The translations under genes and the position numbers were made by a program. From a bacterium (GTDB lineage Bacteria; SZUA-182; DTGQ01; JAFGSM01): a stretch of DNA of 52,197 bases. Where the stretch lies: contig JAFGSM010000022.1 in the NCBI GenBank assembly GCA_016934595.1, forward strand, positions 1-52,197. Direction: 5' to 3'. This document shows positions 46,301 through 52,197 of the stretch, piece by piece. The notes beneath the pieces are model-generated. The model was not told the DNA's origin and did not search any database. It worked only from the letters and a program-made list of their open reading frames with translations. The number at the start of each line of letters is the position of its first letter. Positions within the stretch are counted from its first letter, which is position 1.

Positions 46301-47934
46301 CTTCGATAAGGGCGATATATACCGTCGATCCGTTTGACGCCAACTCTGTCATTTTATATACGGATTCCGTGCTGGCCAATGACAACTGGCTGTGCAAGGA
46401 TATTGGCGACATAATAAAATCGACCCCGATCATCATCGGCACGCCTCCTTTCTTTTATGATTTTGACGGGTACAAGGGATGGAAGAGGGGGGTAACCCGT
46501 GATCCTATGGTTTACGTAGGCGCCAATGACGGCTCTCTTCACGCTTTTTCCCTTCTGGATGGCTCTGAAAGATGGGCCTTCGTGCCTAAAAGCTCTCATG
46601 TGAAATTGGATAAAGCTAACGACCCTATATATAATATGTGCGGCGAAGAGTATTGTCATCAGTATTTTGTTGACGGATCGCCTCAGGCAGGGGATATCTA
46701 CACAGGATCAAGCTGGATGACCATCCTTGTATGCGGCTTGCGTGAAGGCGGAGAGTCTTATTTCGCTCTGGATGTCACACACTCAAATCCATTTGGACAG
46801 ACTGACGGGGTGAATTACCTGTGGGAATTTATGGACCCCGAACTGGGCCAGACCTGGGCTGATCCATGCATTGAAAGGGTAAGAAACGGCTCAGGCGCTG
46901 CATGGAGTGTCTTCTTCGGATCAGGTTATTCAACATCTGATCAGGCAAATAAAGAGGCATACCTGTACGGGATCGTCGCGCATGATAAAAGCCCTCTATG
47001 GAGAGACGGAATAAATGATGTAAACAGGATAAAGTTATCGTCATCCACCCTGAAAAATGACGCCCTTTCTCCGCCCCTGGTGGCTGACCTTAACGCCGAC
47101 TATAAAGGAGATCGCATTTATGCAGGGAATATGTATGGGACATTGTACCGCGTATCCAGTATAGGAAAAGGCGAGACTCCGGTTATAACAGAGCTTTTTG
47201 ATTTTGGCGGTACCTCTCAGGCAAATCCCATAAGGGCCAAGGCTGCATACGCCTATGGGACTACTGCCGGAGACATATGGGTATATTTCGGCACAGGAAG
47301 GTATGAATCGCAGATAGATAAGACTACAATGACGAAGCAGTACTTTTTCGGCCTGAGGGAGTCTATCTCTTCAACAAGGACATACCGGCCTGGGGATTAC
47401 GATATAGCGATTATGACAATCGACGCCGCACTGACGCAATACACAAATCCTGTAACCGGCGAGACACGGCCGGTCAGGGTTATCTATGGCTCAAACACAT
47501 CAAAGAATTCATGGGCCGTTGAGCTCGACAATAGTTCATCCGGACTTTTGGGAAGCGAGAGGGTCATAGAAGAGCCATTGGTCGCGGGCGGGATAGTATA
47601 TTTTACAACCTTCATCCCCGATGAAGATATCTGCGCTGGAAACGGGGATGCCTGGGTATACGCACTGAGTTATGATACCGGTCTGCCCCCTATCTGTCCT
47701 GTGTTTGACCTAAATGGGGATGGGGTTTTTAATGATGATGACAAGGTGGAAGACGCTCAAGGCGTAAAACACAGCGTGGCCGCTATTAAGGTTGGAAGCG
47801 GTCAGGGGTCCAATCCTGTGCTTTTGAAGAATACATTATTTATAACCACTACAGACGAAGATGTCACGGCGCTGCATGTTAATATGCCTGGGATGAGGGC
47901 AAACGTCACATCATGGAAGGACAAGACATTGTAA
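43390..47934 (+). CDS. pilY1: PilY1-type pilus tip adhesin with duplicated and inserted repeat domains
   Basis: ATG 43390 lies seven bases after GGGAGG, so it is preferred to ATG 43375. The protein has 1514 residues. A signal peptide is followed by two beta-sandwich repeats of about 170 residues, then a BACON/Ig-like domain, then a von Willebrand A domain opened by the MIDAS motif LLDVSGSM. A third, permuted repeat copy interrupts this domain before it resumes at SRVDIGKAVISELV. The C-terminal half is the PilY1 beta-propeller with YVGANDGSLHAFSLLDG and a calcium loop in DLNADYKGDRIYAG, plus a later acidic loop FDLNGDGVFNDDDK. It probably caps the pilus and senses or binds surfaces. Confidence 0.92.
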   Translation: MFRQRLEKLVVIAIIVSVAVLIITMPANVRSASVDVRVSDYLDDGEERVSDGAVDLTSQDLELVDDSGNRGLQIVGIRFQNVAVPQGSVITNAYIELEAYETDSGATSLTIRGEAADNANYFSSAGYNISNRYKTAAFVSWGNMPAWNILNERHQTPDLKSIVQEIVDRTGWASGNSMAFIISGTGERTAASYDGKSGSAPLLHIEYTSNSIDIRVSQSSDDAEENAGNMSLASSDLELGQDGSAQTVGIRFRNVNVPQGALITRCYIEFETDEIDTVTTNLVIKGESSDTAVTFSSLSGDISSRATTNASVSWTNVPEWNTVDEIHRTPDLSSIVQEIIGRSGWSAGNAMVFIITGSGQRTAESYDGEPAAAPLLHIEYAQGGFPFITVDKNTLGSVCYVGTDASQGGFTLSNTGSATLGYTISDNATWLSCSAVTGQLTAGGYLYVTVSYITSSLSAGAYWGTITISDPNAPNSPVEIDVGVTVQALPASTACGHVPVYTENLVSPAILILLDVSGSMRTLMPISDQANNPRTPDLAPIVQEIVNRSGWASGNSMVFIITGSGRRTAKSYDGSSGSAPLLHVEYDLSSVVDVRVSRSSDDAEEKSTRRVTLNSNDLELVNDGSDQTVGIRFQNVQIPKGATITKAYIEFVINVSNNEATSLIIKGEASNNPPTFSTSTGNISNRVKTSASVSWSNVPEWIKPTDQSRVDIGKAVISELVKDTGISWGYGTWSTNVTSSDGYDSSVDYTKVHIGCKFHDANHQADLQAKVAATTTYSRTPFAPSIEASRKYFTCQKKDKDGTGDYYVEIDCQPKFLIEITDGLGNVDSTNDTVRQRTNDLCDAGVTPIAVGFGIDDATQIKIMAEVSNSRGHLSSDLYAVHDEVNGVGQPFLAFSKEALAEALATITERIKVLIFHGSSPAPTTTADHGDMVIVAEFNPADWSGDLVANTFDPSTGKWDYKIWRASEAMPSIRAIYTVDPFDANSVILYTDSVLANDNWLCKDIGDIIKSTPIIIGTPPFFYDFDGYKGWKRGVTRDPMVYVGANDGSLHAFSLLDGSERWAFVPKSSHVKLDKANDPIYNMCGEEYCHQYFVDGSPQAGDIYTGSSWMTILVCGLREGGESYFALDVTHSNPFGQTDGVNYLWEFMDPELGQTWADPCIERVRNGSGAAWSVFFGSGYSTSDQANKEAYLYGIVAHDKSPLWRDGINDVNRIKLSSSTLKNDALSPPLVADLNADYKGDRIYAGNMYGTLYRVSSIGKGETPVITELFDFGGTSQANPIRAKAAYAYGTTAGDIWVYFGTGRYESQIDKTTMTKQYFFGLRESISSTRTYRPGDYDIAIMTIDAALTQYTNPVTGETRPVRVIYGSNTSKNSWAVELDNSSSGLLGSERVIEEPLVAGGIVYFTTFIPDEDICAGNGDAWVYALSYDTGLPPICPVFDLNGDGVFNDDDKVEDAQGVKHSVAAIKVGSGQGSNPVLLKNTLFITTTDEDVTALHVNMPGMRANVTSWKDKTL
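43489..44010 (+). repeat. PilY1 repeat unit 1
   Basis: This unit of 174 residues starts VDVRVSDYLDDGEE and ends APLLHIEY. Shared marks with unit 2 are VGIRFQNVAVPQGSVIT, SWGNMPAW, TPDLKSIVQEIVDRTGW and SYDGKSGSAPLLHIEY. Confidence 0.85.
44023..44529 (+). repeat. PilY1 repeat unit 2
   Basis: This unit of 169 residues, IDIRVSQSSDDAEE to APLLHIEY, is colinear with unit 1 and separated from it by four codons. At the DNA level the units have diverged at many third positions. Confidence 0.85.
44989..45492 (+). repeat. Circularly permuted PilY1 repeat unit inside the vWA domain
   Basis: This segment of 168 codons starts with the second half of a unit (RTPDLAPIVQEIVNRSGW to APLLHVEY) and continues with the first half (VDVRVSRSSDDAEE to SWSNVPEW). 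It equals the second half of unit 1 joined to the first half of unit 2, copied as one block. It sits in frame shortly after the MIDAS motif. Confidence 0.8.
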
Positions 47935-47963
47935 CAATGTAACGATTGCGGATATAGACAAAA

Positions 47964-48110
47964 CGTAATAGTTCGCCACGGATTTTCACGGAATTGCACT
48001 GGACAATCATTTTCCCGTGATATTTCGTGTACTTCTGTGGTAAAAATCATGCGTTAACGTAATTTATTCGGCTTACAGTGAATGGTTACAACAAAACCAG
48101 ATTCCTTACG
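47964..48110 (+). repeat. Dispersed repeat, right copy
   Basis: This is a direct-orientation partner of 32056-32200, about 147 bases long, between pilY1 and the next gene. It has the same CCACGGATTTTCAC and TTAACGTAATTTATTCGGCT blocks, with scattered substitutions and single-base indels, so neither copy is recent. Confidence 0.8.
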
Positions 48111-48173
48111 TTCGTTAATATTCATCCCTGGATCATTCCCGGCAGCGATCGATAGATAAGGGGGGGGTAGTGT

Positions 48174-48737
48174 GTGATGAAGGGAAGGCCTTTCATAGTT
48201 TCCATAATATCGATCTCAATCATAGCATTTTTGTTTAATGCATGCCCGAAGATTGTTTCCGCTTCTTATGAAATTCAGCTAAAAAACGGTAAAACCTATG
48301 TCATTCACAATTACTGGGAAGAGGGAGACCTGATAAAGTTTCATTTTCACGGAGGCGTCATAGGAATTCAAAAGGATACTATCAAATCGATCAAGGACTC
48401 GGATGCCCCTGTTGTCGTTTCTGGAGGAGGTCCATTCTGGTCTGGTGATGCGGAAGAATCCAATAAAAGGCGGGTGAAAAGGGATATACCGAAGGAAGGC
48501 TCGGATGGGGAACTCGCCCTGAAGGGGAAAAAGGCCTCCCTTGAAAGACAATTAAAAGACACGCTTGATCGTTACAGGGAGGCAAAGCAATCCGATAATA
48601 ACGATTCGATGTCCATAGAATTCCGGAAGGTTTCGGAGATATCGGCGGCGCTCGAAGACCTGAAAAAGGAGGTCAAGGAGATATATAACTGGGACCTCCC
48701 CGACTGGTGGAATAAGGAATCAGATACGCCTCCATGA
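48174..48737 (+). CDS. Exported protein of unknown function following PilY1
   Basis: The protein has 187 residues. A signal peptide (about 1-30, cleavage near VSASYE) is followed by a small beta module, YEIQLKNGKTYVIHNYWEEG to GVIGIQKDTIKSIKDSD. This reads like a short barrel that recurs beside pilus genes. A charged coiled coil (about 115-170) and a Trp-rich end (DLPDWWNKES) follow. I know no function. Its 3' end overlaps the convergent gene by 18 bases. The position suggests a partner of PilY1 or of the minor pilins. Confidence 0.75.
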   Translation: MMKGRPFIVSIISISIIAFLFNACPKIVSASYEIQLKNGKTYVIHNYWEEGDLIKFHFHGGVIGIQKDTIKSIKDSDAPVVVSGGGPFWSGDAEESNKRRVKRDIPKEGSDGELALKGKKASLERQLKDTLDRYREAKQSDNNDSMSIEFRKVSEISAALEDLKKEVKEIYNWDLPDWWNKESDTPP

Positions 48738-49982
48738 TATTATGTCAATCCTGGAGAGAGTCTTGGTGGTGCTGCTGCTTGTGCCCAGATTTAGCAGATT
48801 TTTATCGTAATGTATATTCCCGTTTCCGGATATCTTGGCGGTGTCGCCTACGACCGCGCCAAAGATATCGCCGTTTCCTGATATATGAACATATGCTGCC
48901 GGGGCATAGATCGCCCCGTAGAAGTTTGTATTCCCGGATGCATGAACGGTTCCACAGGTGGATGTGCCATAAACAATAAGGTTTTCAGGCAGATTACTCT
49001 GGTTGGCTATCCCGTTTCCACTCAGGTGTATGTCTCCTGATACATAAATAGTCAATGAGCTTGCCGGAGTGGAGAGGATATTCAGCACACCGTTTCCGGA
49101 TATATCCAGGTCTCCGTCAACATAAAATACAACATCCCCGCTGATTATCCCCTGTGCATTGGCGGTTATCTTGATCTTTGGAAGGCGGTATGTCCCCGAT
49201 GTGAATGTTTTGCTGCTGTTTCCACCTATATTCAGTGTCTGCGCTGTTCCGCCTCCAGGGTCAGCCACTGGTGTCATATCCTTTGGGCTTTCCAGAGAGG
49301 ATTGAGTGCCAGTGACAGATGCCCCCCCTGAGATGCTAATAACTGTATTTGGATCGCCGCCTGCGCCTACGACAGCGTCGCCATAGACTTCCGCATTCCC
49401 GCTAAGAGTAATGCCGCCTGCGCCTGTCGAGTTCGTTCCTACGTTGCCATCTTGATCTTGCCCTTCCCCGCTCCATGGCCCTTCAGAGGAATCATAGCTG
49501 TCTATATAACCGTTTCCGCTTAGTTCAACGCTTCCATTGCCGAACAATGCGTGCTCAAAAAAGGTATTGGTCGTATAAACAGGTAAAAATATCGCCTCGA
49601 TTTGTGCCACAGCCCCTGAAGAGGTTGTCCCAGTAGAGACCACCCGTCTTTTTTCTCCGCCTGCCGCTTCTATCGTTACTGTATAATGCCCATCATCAAT
49701 AGTGATATTGTTCAAGATGATGTTAGGGTTTGTATACGCGCATATGAGCCAGTTCGGATCGTTTTGAGCAAGATATTCCCCCGCATGGCTTATGCCCGCC
49801 TCTGCGATATAGAAAGCACCCTTTATGTCCTTGAGATTCCCTGATATCTTGGTATCAGTTACGGTTGTCCTTATGGCGTTCATGCCTGCCGCCGTCAGTG
49901 CGAACAGCGCCAAGAGGCAGATGATTAAGGCCACGCCTGATTGCTTATCAGATGATCTTTTCATAACAGGTCTCCATTGCAT
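48720..49982 (-). CDS. PilX-type protein with beta-helix-like C-terminal domain (set 2)
   Basis: The protein has 420 residues. The N-terminal segment SGVALIICLLALFALTAAGMNA is of the PilX N type, followed by ISGNLKDIKGAFYIAEAGISHAGEYL. The C-terminal half has many short repeats built on SGNG, such as LSGNGYIDSY, DISGNGVLNIL and HISGNGDIFGAVVG, as in polymer-forming or DUF7305-like right-handed beta-solenoids. This gene replaces the short PilX of set 1, and no PilY1 follows it. It may supply the adhesive part of the second set itself. Confidence 0.82.
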   Translation of the reverse strand: MQWRPVMKRSSDKQSGVALIICLLALFALTAAGMNAIRTTVTDTKISGNLKDIKGAFYIAEAGISHAGEYLAQNDPNWLICAYTNPNIILNNITIDDGHYTVTIEAAGGEKRRVVSTGTTSSGAVAQIEAIFLPVYTTNTFFEHALFGNGSVELSGNGYIDSYDSSEGPWSGEGQDQDGNVGTNSTGAGGITLSGNAEVYGDAVVGAGGDPNTVISISGGASVTGTQSSLESPKDMTPVADPGGGTAQTLNIGGNSSKTFTSGTYRLPKIKITANAQGIISGDVVFYVDGDLDISGNGVLNILSTPASSLTIYVSGDIHLSGNGIANQSNLPENLIVYGTSTCGTVHASGNTNFYGAIYAPAAYVHISGNGDIFGAVVGDTAKISGNGNIHYDKNLLNLGTSSSTTKTLSRIDIISWRRI

Positions 49983-50073
49983 TATACAAAAGTTGTTATT
50001 TGTTATATTATTATTTAATTTTATTAATCTAAAAACTTATTTAATACTTTTTTGTGCCAGACAAATCATAGGG

Positions 50074-50802
50074 TTAATTTCTCAATGAAAAAACGGTTTT
50101 TGTCGTATAATATTTATATTCATGCGTATTCGGATTCTTTTTGGATGTCCTGGCGGTTGTACTGATCTCCAACCTTCTTATATTCGCAGGTGTACATGTG
50201 AGGGCACCTGAGGAATCATATCCCTGCAAGGTCAGGCCGGTTATATTTTCGGCAAAGAGCCTTGTTGTCCCGTTTTTTGTATAATCAAGCTCATTATCCG
50301 ATGTATCCCTGGCAAAACCTTTGGCAGATCTTATTTGATAAAGTGAGGTATTGTCAGGGAGGTCGGACCACGGGGGAGAAACCGTCAACTGATTGGCGGT
50401 GTTTGATGTTATCGTCTTTGTTTGGCCGGTACCTGGGCCATTTACTATCGCACACGTATAGTTTTGCCATGCATTTACATCCCATGATTTCGTTGTGTCA
50501 GATAGCGTGCCTGATCCGCTTCCTGTTGCCGTGCCGGCTTCTTCAATAGAAGTGAAGGTTATACTGCCGTTATTTACAGTGCAATCAATAGCTGTTATAG
50601 TGGAGATGTTTCTCATTTCCCTTGCCATGAAAACAATAGATGCCCTTGCCTCCTGGTGCATATCGGTTATGTTTTCCTGAGCGCAGTAGTTTCTTTTGGA
50701 TGCCATCAGGATGCTGTATATTCCAAAGATCGCAATGATCGCGATACTCATGGCCACCATAAGCTCAATAAATGAAAATCCTCTGTTATCCCTATCAATC
50801 AT
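50074..50802 (-). CDS. Minor pilin, PilW type (set 2)
   Basis: ATG 50802 gives MIDRDNRG and then FSFIELMVAMSIAIIAI, a seven-to-eight-residue leader with AAGG upstream. An upstream TTG at 50823 would overlap the preceding gene. The sequence continues ENITDMHQEARASIVFMAREMRNI, the PilW-type stalk. It has 242 residues. It is the third gene of the minus-strand set and lies 91 bases upstream of the PilX-type gene. Confidence 0.87.
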   Translation of the reverse strand: MIDRDNRGFSFIELMVAMSIAIIAIFGIYSILMASKRNYCAQENITDMHQEARASIVFMAREMRNISTITAIDCTVNNGSITFTSIEEAGTATGSGSGTLSDTTKSWDVNAWQNYTCAIVNGPGTGQTKTITSNTANQLTVSPPWSDLPDNTSLYQIRSAKGFARDTSDNELDYTKNGTTRLFAENITGLTLQGYDSSGALTCTPANIRRLEISTTARTSKKNPNTHEYKYYTTKTVFSLRN

Positions 50803-50812
50803 ATTAATAGCC

Positions 50813-51202
50813 TTAATCCACAAGTTTTGAAAGGACGCTCTTAAGAGATATGTTATGGGTCCTGTTTTGGTCTGACCACGTGACAGTCACTGTTACCTTT
50901 TCCATATTTGCGGAATTTTGATAGTTGGGATCGATCTGCCATGACCTTGTAAATATGCCCCCTGCCTGTCCTGCCTCATCAATATTTGTTTCATAGCCTG
51001 TCGTATTATTACCGAATCCGGTATTTTTCAATCCCTCCATCTTTGTTTCGGCCAAAAGGGTGGCAGTGGTAATGTTTTTGGATGAGGAGTTGGATTTCAT
51101 GACCGTAACCTGCATCCCATAGAGAGCAAGGAGACCAAGTGACATGAGGGCCATGGCCACGACAATCTCTATCAATGTAAAACCTTTTCTGTCTATATTC
51201 AT
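50813..51202 (-). CDS. Minor pilin, PilV type (set 2)
   Basis: The protein has 129 residues, with leader MNIDRKG and then FTLIEIVVAMALMSLGLLALYGMQ, followed by TATLLAETKMEGLKNTGFG, a PilV/GspI-like stalk. It lies 71 bases after the set 2 FimT-type gene. Confidence 0.88.
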   Translation of the reverse strand: MNIDRKGFTLIEIVVAMALMSLGLLALYGMQVTVMKSNSSSKNITTATLLAETKMEGLKNTGFGNNTTGYETNIDEAGQAGGIFTRSWQIDPNYQNSANMEKVTVTVTWSDQNRTHNISLKSVLSKLVD

Positions 51203-51273
51203 CTGTAAATCCCTTTGGATATTTTCATCCCCCTTTGTTAATCCTAAATTTATTGGTGTTTCATCATATTTTT

Positions 51274-51738
51274 TTAAGATGGCGTCTTGCTGATCCTTAT
51301 CCTGCCTGTCCCTAATAGATTGATATATTTGGTTTCAATGTAATTTGTTAAAGTAATGTTGCATATACCGGATGTTCCTTCGGAACTGAATGCCGGATTC
51401 ATATCAGCAGTGAATACTACATCGCCAAAATCCGTTCCTATGTCCCTGGTTATTATTTCTTCTCCTGAGTCGTATATGCCGTTGCTGTTTCTATCATCAT
51501 GTATTTTGTATGTATGTCCGTCGTATACGTGACATCCGGTCTCATTATTGAACAATACCCTGAAGTCATTTTTCTTTGAGATCGCCTGCATCCTCGCATA
51601 TTGCAGGTCATAATAAACCATCTCTGTCGCCCCGTCGATCTTTTTTGTCTGGATATTGGGGAAAGTCACTAAACTCAGGATGGATATAATGCTTATAACA
51701 ATGACGAACTCTATCAGGCTCATGCCTTTTTTATTCAT
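51274..51738 (-). CDS. Minor pilin, GspH/FimT type (set 2)
   Basis: The protein has 154 residues, with leader MNKKG and then MSLIEFVIVISIISI. The stalk has MVYYDLQYARMQAISKKNDFRVLF. An acidic stretch HDDRNSNGIYDSGEE resembles the calcium-like loop of the set 1 homologue, so the two sets share ancestry. It is first in the minus-strand set. Confidence 0.88.
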   Translation of the reverse strand: MNKKGMSLIEFVIVISIISILSLVTFPNIQTKKIDGATEMVYYDLQYARMQAISKKNDFRVLFNNETGCHVYDGHTYKIHDDRNSNGIYDSGEEIITRDIGTDFGDVVFTADMNPAFSSEGTSGICNITLTNYIETKYINLLGTGRIRISKTPS

Positions 51739-51839
51739 ATCTAAACACCTCTAATGTATAATCGGCATTTAATGTAAATTTCGCCTACACGTTGGGTAAT
51801 GAAAAATAAACGGTTATTTTGGGTTCAAGGAGGGTGCTC

Positions 51840-51947
51840 ATGACCGGAATTTTCAAGACCTGTTTCCGCGTGGTCTATGACCTTTTCTTCACCATGTTAG
51901 GGGAGATCAGCGCACCAACATTTACAGGTTTGACAGTAATGCTTTAG
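51840..51947 (+). CDS. Possible small protein, 35 residues
   Basis: An ATG lies six bases after a strong AAGGAGGG site and opens a 35-codon frame, MTGIFKTCFRVVYDLFFTML and 15 more residues, ending at TAG 51945-51947. The first part is amphipathic to hydrophobic and might be a short membrane or regulatory peptide. It could equally be the cut-off start of a decayed gene, as DNA after the stop is non-coding. It is outside any operon and divergent from the set 2 pilins. Confidence 0.4.
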   Translation: MTGIFKTCFRVVYDLFFTMLGEISAPTFTGLTVML

Positions 51948-52197
51948 TTTAGCCCAGATATTACTATTAATATCCAACTACTGCTTTATGTCTACTTACT
52001 AATACTGTATAAACCAATTTCCTTGGGGGGCCTTTTTTTCATTTTTGCCATGAAAACACATTTTCATCCTCGGGATCGAACAACTCTTGTTCATGAGCGT
52101 TTAATCTCTGCGGGTTTAATTCCCCGCCCCCTCGGGGCGATCTAAAAGAATAAAATAATTCATTATAATACCCCGCTGCTTGCGGCGGGGTGGTTTA
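51948..52197. other. Right-edge non-coding region with GC-rich palindromes
   Basis: AT-rich DNA changes to a cluster of three GC-rich hairpins in the last 90 bases: GCGGG/CCCGC (52110-52127), CGCCCC/GGGGCG (52125-52139), and the one at 52171-52190. The first two share bases and exclude each other. No coding region is seen. Confidence 0.55.
52171..52190. repeat. REP-like palindrome
   Basis: CCCCGCTGC and GCGGCGGGG form a nine-pair stem with one T-G pair and a TT loop, preceded by ATTCATTATAATA and followed by TGGTTTA. Such units are typical of repetitive extragenic palindromes linked to REP-associated tyrosine transposases. The transposase, if any, would lie beyond the right edge. Confidence 0.5.

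Noticed and set aside
43118-47044. Several minus-strand frames under pilX and pilY1
   Set aside because: All are short, lack ribosome sites and lie opposite clearly coding sequence.

Overview
The window reads as chromosomal DNA of a Gram-negative, two-membrane bacterium of low to moderate G+C. The evidence is type IV pilus secretin and alignment genes, a multiheme c-type cytochrome, a K+-dependent membrane pyrophosphatase and lipoprotein signals. The gene content resembles Desulfobacterota, Nitrospirota or neighbouring candidate phyla. That placement is an inference and I cannot fix the lineage. No tRNA, rRNA, CRISPR array or intact insertion sequence was seen.

Layout. (1) 187-7419 (+): an F-type ATP synthase operon in the order atpB-atpF-atpE-atpA-atpG-atpD-atpC, with no separate delta gene (atpH). 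The a subunit is an internal tandem duplication, and alpha carries an N-terminal domain that resembles the C-terminal half of delta. (2) 7575-19675 (+): an unknown gene, then a translation and secretion block (rplM, rpsI, argJ, rpsB, tsf, pyrH, frr, tgt, yajC, secD, secF). A membrane HAMP protein and a tetraheme cytochrome sit between rplM and rpsI. A near-perfect hairpin terminator closes this block. (3) 19864-21909 (-): hppA. (4) 22364-32051: an amino-sugar neighbourhood with asnB (-), a left-handed beta-helix protein and glmM (+), and nagB plus a very large GlmS-like protein (-). (5) 32227-40157 (-): pilM-N-O-P-Q followed by a coupled lipoprotein with Ig-like domains and a BNR propeller. 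(6) 40763-48737 (+): minor pilins, a 1514-residue PilY1 and a small exported protein. (7) 48720-51738 (-): a second, convergent set of minor pilins. (8) The right edge holds a possible 35-codon gene and GC-rich REP-like palindromes.

How the parts fit. The ATP synthase and the pyrophosphatase are the energy-coupling machines. The ribosomal and Sec genes form a housekeeping superoperon. The sugar genes interconvert fructose-6-P, glucosamine-6-P and glucosamine-1-P for envelope precursors. The pilus genes encode the alignment complex, the outer-membrane pore and two alternative tip-complex sets; the major pilin and the motor ATPases lie outside the window.

The strongest novel candidate is the remodelled ATP synthase: a duplicated, complementarily degenerated a subunit together with loss of delta and a delta-like domain fused to alpha. 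Next are PilY1, whose vWA domain is interrupted by a circularly permuted copy of its own repeat, the giant GlmS-like enzyme whose nucleophile cysteine is not N-terminal, and a pair of about 145-bp direct repeats bracketing 16 kb of pilus genes.
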